A stretch of DNA of 24,008 bases. It comes from Deltaproteobacteria bacterium (GTDB lineage Bacteria; Desulfobacterota; Desulfarculia; Adiutricales; Adiutricaceae). The translations under genes and the position numbers were made by a program. The notes beneath the pieces are model-generated. The model was not told where the DNA came from. It was given only the letters and a program-made list of their open reading frames with translations, and did not search any database. Below, piece after piece: positions 21,915 through 24,008 of this stretch; the first letter of the stretch is position 1; every line of letters begins with the position of its first letter. The stretch is from NCBI GenBank assembly GCA_031279155.1, contig JAITJB010000019.1, positions 1 to 24,008 of the forward strand, given 5' to 3'.

Positions 21915-23714
21915 TTAAAAAATAATTTTATTATTTTTATCAACTTTTGGAAGCATTATATCAAATTTTTTATATATCATTCGCTGTAAAGCTGTGATAG
22001 GACGTATAAATTCATTATCTTTAATACTAAAACTTTTTAATTCGTTTAATATCGACAACAATTTTGGTACAGAAAATTTATCATACAGGTCTTTTTCCTG
22101 CATTATTTTATGAATACGGCAATAAATAATCTGGCAAATTTGCATTATGAAACTTTTATTTAAAAGCCTTTTATTGCCATGTATATATGGTCTATCAAGA
22201 CCAATATAAGTTTTATAATTATGAAATGATTTTTCTACTACATCTTTTTTTACATATGTAATATATAATTTACTAGCATCAAGATCATCATTAGACAATA
22301 AAACCGAATAACCACAGTATTTTAAATGTTCATCAACTTTTTTTTGATTAATATTTATATTTACGATTGATGATTGGTCATCAGAATACTTTATATCTAA
22401 AAATTGTTTGACTAAATGTTTATGATTTATATTTATTTTTTGATTATTTAATATTTCTTTTTTTATGTCTGCTAATTTTTTACAAAATAGATTACTTTCA
22501 CGCATTTTTTTATTGACGTTAAAATAAACATATACAGATAAAAGATTTTGCTTATTAAAATTAGTATCTTCATCTGTATCGGGTAAGATCAAATTTTGGT
22601 TCTCAAAATTTATGTAACAGCGCATTCCTTTAATGTTATCACCATTAGTTGAAGTCTTAATATAATTATTCATATTATTAATAGAATCATATACAGAATC
22701 AACTAGTTTCTTAGCGTAATTTGTTGTAAAAGGAACTCCAACAATAAATTTTAAGCCTTTTTTCGATAACAAATATTCAACATTTTCTTTGCTATAAAAG
22801 CCTCTATCCATCACTAATTTAAAATTATAATGACCAATAATTCCCGAAAACTCTATAATAGTATTTTTTAAAGTTATATTATCATTTAAACTACCATGAT
22901 AAATAGTTTGATACATTGGCATATATGACTTTTCACCAAATAACATACATAAATTAAATTGCTTTAGTTTATTATTTTCTTTATTATGACCAAAGGCAAC
23001 TTCTTCAAGATATTCACTTTCCGAAGATATTGAAGTAATATCTAAAGCTATAAATTCATCCTCTTGAAGTATATTAATCCATTTTTTATAAAATTTATCT
23101 CGTTCTTGTAATTTAATATGATCTAAAAAATCACTTATTCTTTGAGATTTCATTGATAAATTCGGTAAGGAGTAAAAATTTTTAACAAAATATTCACAAT
23201 GACTCATTTTTTTATTTTCTAATAAAAGAAAAAAAACTATATTTAATATAAATTGCCATTTTTTTGGAAAAACTTCTTTTAAGATATCTAATAAATTGAT
23301 TTGTTCAGCTATTTGCTTTATAAAATATGAACCTCCAAAATTTTTAAAACTATGTATCTCAATTGGGCAATAAGTTAAAGGCTCAAAAAGTCTATTATCA
23401 GACTCGATATAATCTCCATTAATATCATCATGTTTTGCTAATCCTTTACGTATTGACTCTCTATATTTGTCATTAATTGATTTTAAGTAATTATGTTGAC
23501 TATGTATATCAATGATTTGTCCTTTAATCGTAATTGAATTTATAGTTGATGATTCTATAAATTCAGGATATAAAGTTATATGCCCTGTTTCTTTATCGAT
23601 TTTTCCTATGCATATTTGTTTGCTTCTTGATTTTTTTATTTCTTTATCCCAATAAGACGTAGACTGTTTGATATAGCAATATGCTCCTTGACTATCTACG
23701 AAATATGACGGCAT
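21915..23714 (-). CDS. IS1634/IS4-type DDE transposase
   Basis: A 599-aa cut-and-paste transposase that would bind the 32-bp ends and move the element. The DDE catalytic triad can be placed at Asp225 (IALDITSIS), Asp303 (LVMDRGFYS) and Glu494 (KKDVVEKSFHNYK, the Y/R-x-E-x-K signature of IS4-like enzymes). The DRGFYSKENVEYLLSKKG and KSFIMQICQIIYCRIH regions are typical of the IS1634 group. The N-terminal about 120 residues would bind DNA. Length is normal for the group, and there is no internal stop, so it appears active. The codons are extremely A/T-rich and rich in Lys, Asn and Ile, unlike all other genes here. The ATG at 23714 has no strong ribosome site (GGAGAG about 9 nt upstream). Confidence 0.92.
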   Translation of the reverse strand: MPSYFVDSQGAYCYIKQSTSYWDKEIKKSRSKQICIGKIDKETGHITLYPEFIESSTINSITIKGQIIDIHSQHNYLKSINDKYRESIRKGLAKHDDINGDYIESDNRLFEPLTYCPIEIHSFKNFGGSYFIKQIAEQINLLDILKEVFPKKWQFILNIVFFLLLENKKMSHCEYFVKNFYSLPNLSMKSQRISDFLDHIKLQERDKFYKKWINILQEDEFIALDITSISSESEYLEEVAFGHNKENNKLKQFNLCMLFGEKSYMPMYQTIYHGSLNDNITLKNTIIEFSGIIGHYNFKLVMDRGFYSKENVEYLLSKKGLKFIVGVPFTTNYAKKLVDSVYDSINNMNNYIKTSTNGDNIKGMRCYINFENQNLILPDTDEDTNFNKQNLLSVYVYFNVNKKMRESNLFCKKLADIKKEILNNQKININHKHLVKQFLDIKYSDDQSSIVNININQKKVDEHLKYCGYSVLLSNDDLDASKLYITYVKKDVVEKSFHNYKTYIGLDRPYIHGNKRLLNKSFIMQICQIIYCRIHKIMQEKDLYDKFSVPKLLSILNELKSFSIKDNEFIRPITALQRMIYKKFDIMLPKVDKNNKIIF

Positions 23715-23759
23715 TGGGCACTCTCCAGGTCTTCAGGTGGGCTACCTAGCTCAAAAAAA

Positions 23760-23788
23760 ATTATAGCTGGTTTTTGGAGGTTTGTCAA
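23760..23788 (-). promoter_or_regulatory. Perfect consensus sigma-70 promoter driving the transposase
   Basis: On the minus strand TTGACA (23788-23783), exactly 17 bp, TATAAT (23765-23760). All twelve positions match. It lies inside the element, about 45 bp upstream of the transposase start codon. A small palindrome (TTTGTC-AA-GACAAA) overlaps the -35 and may be an operator. Confidence 0.85.
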
Positions 23789-23859
23789 GACAAATATGCC
23801 GTCTTTAAAAAATTTATCATCCTTTCTCTGTTTTCAGTCTAATAGCTGGGCCAATTTAG

Positions 23860-23891
23860 CCTAGCTAAAAAAAAACCCGGGAATCCAGGAT
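23860..23891 (-). repeat. IS right terminal inverted repeat
   Basis: Inverted copy of 21841-21872, 28 of 32 identical. The four differences are position 8 (A for G) and positions 15-17, where the right end has GGT for CCG. A worn inner copy of the GAGCTAGGTAGC tip occurs at about 23738-23752. Confidence 0.85.
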
Positions 23892-23897
23892 AATATA
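23892..23897. repeat. Target-site duplication AATATA, right copy
   Basis: Second copy of the 6-bp direct repeat flanking the insertion sequence. Confidence 0.75.
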
Positions 23898-24008
23898 TCC
23901 GTTTAAAGGGCGGAAATTTTGCTCGGGGCCGATCTTAACTTATCCGCAAATGGGCGGAAAGCTTACTGAGCCCCCATATAAGTTATCCGGAAATTTGGCT
24001 CGAAAACC
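23896..24008. repeat. 44-bp tandem repeat, about 2.6 copies, running off the window
   Basis: TATCCG recurs at 23896, 23941 and 23984 (45 and 43 bp apart), each followed by a related block (GGGCGGAAA in the first two, GGAAATTTGGCTCG in the last; AAATTTTGCTCG in the first). No gene is seen between the insertion sequence and the window end. Confidence 0.6.

Larger units (their letters stand above)
21841..23891 (-). mobile_element. IS1634-like insertion sequence, complete
   Basis: A 2051-bp element bounded by 32-bp terminal inverted repeats: left 21841-21872 (ATCCTGGGTTCCCG ... TTTTTTTTAGCTAGG) and right 23860-23891, whose complement reads ATCCTGGATTCCCG ... TTTTTTTTAGCTAGG; 28 of 32 positions agree. 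It is flanked by the 6-bp direct repeat AATATA. It contains one intact transposase on the minus strand and a consensus promoter. Its AT content is far above that of the neighbouring genes, so it seems to be a recent arrival from an AT-rich donor. It split a region of 44-bp repeats just beyond its right end. No passenger gene is present. Confidence 0.88.

Noticed and set aside
21765..21989. 74-codon ORF on the plus strand
   Set aside because: It crosses the insertion-sequence boundary and the transposase 3' end; a chance frame in AT-rich DNA.
23733..23757. Inverted-repeat end of the insertion sequence at GGGCTACCTAGCTCAAAAAA
   Set aside because: Only about 12 bp agree with the left end and no target duplication results; the 32-bp match at 23860-23891 with AATATA flanks is far better.

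Overview
The window looks like a chromosomal segment of a flagellated Gram-negative bacterium. It encodes an outer-membrane MipA/OmpV-type protein, a lipobox-carrying MltB-like lytic transglycosylase, flagellar genes behind sigma-28- and sigma-54-type promoters, and B12 metabolism. A Deltaproteobacteria/Desulfobacterota-type host is plausible, but that is inference from gene content. The host genes are of moderate GC. The last 2 kb hold a strikingly AT-rich insertion sequence of clearly different base composition.

Layout. (1) 160-7260, flagellar block: flgM and an unrecognised gene on the minus strand behind a sigma-28-like promoter; then, on the plus strand, a sigma-54-type promoter, a glycosyltransferase-TPR protein, a second sigma-28-like promoter, a long fliD, and fliS. 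(2) 7298-9456: a strong bidirectional terminator and a minus-strand gap-cobT operon (glycolytic GAPDH plus the lower-ligand phosphoribosyltransferase of cobalamin synthesis). (3) 9457-12094: a 15-bp minisatellite, a good sigma-70 promoter, a structured leader, a LOG-family gene and a lytic transglycosylase. (4) 12259-13436: two cobalamin riboswitches in tandem, each followed by its own terminator. They lead only into a GC-rich stretch with a possible 43-codon ORF and then three more terminators; no known B12 gene follows. (5) 13454-14308: mipA/ompV on the minus strand. (6) 14551-21490: an RNA-repair pair, hen1 (RNA 3'-terminal 2'-O-methyltransferase) and pnkp (kinase-phosphatase-ligase). The two are separated by a metallo-beta-lactamase-fold hydrolase, a 74-aa beta-rich protein, and a DNA cytosine methyltransferase wrecked by about four frameshifts. 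(7) 21507-24008: another minisatellite, an intact IS1634-like element (21841-23891) with 32-bp terminal inverted repeats and a 6-bp target duplication, and three 44-bp repeats at the window end.

How it fits together. The flagellar genes form a late-assembly set (cap, cap/flagellin chaperone, anti-sigma factor, probable glycosylation). Hen1 and Pnkp would together repair and 2'-O-methyl-mark RNAs cut by ribotoxins; their kinase, phosphatase, ligase and methyltransferase active-site residues are all present. Short-period tandem repeats recur throughout, between genes and once inside hen1, so slippage-driven repeat growth seems to be a habit of this genome.

The most unusual item is the orphan tandem B12-riboswitch unit. 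Everything here was read by eye; no alignment or folding program was run.
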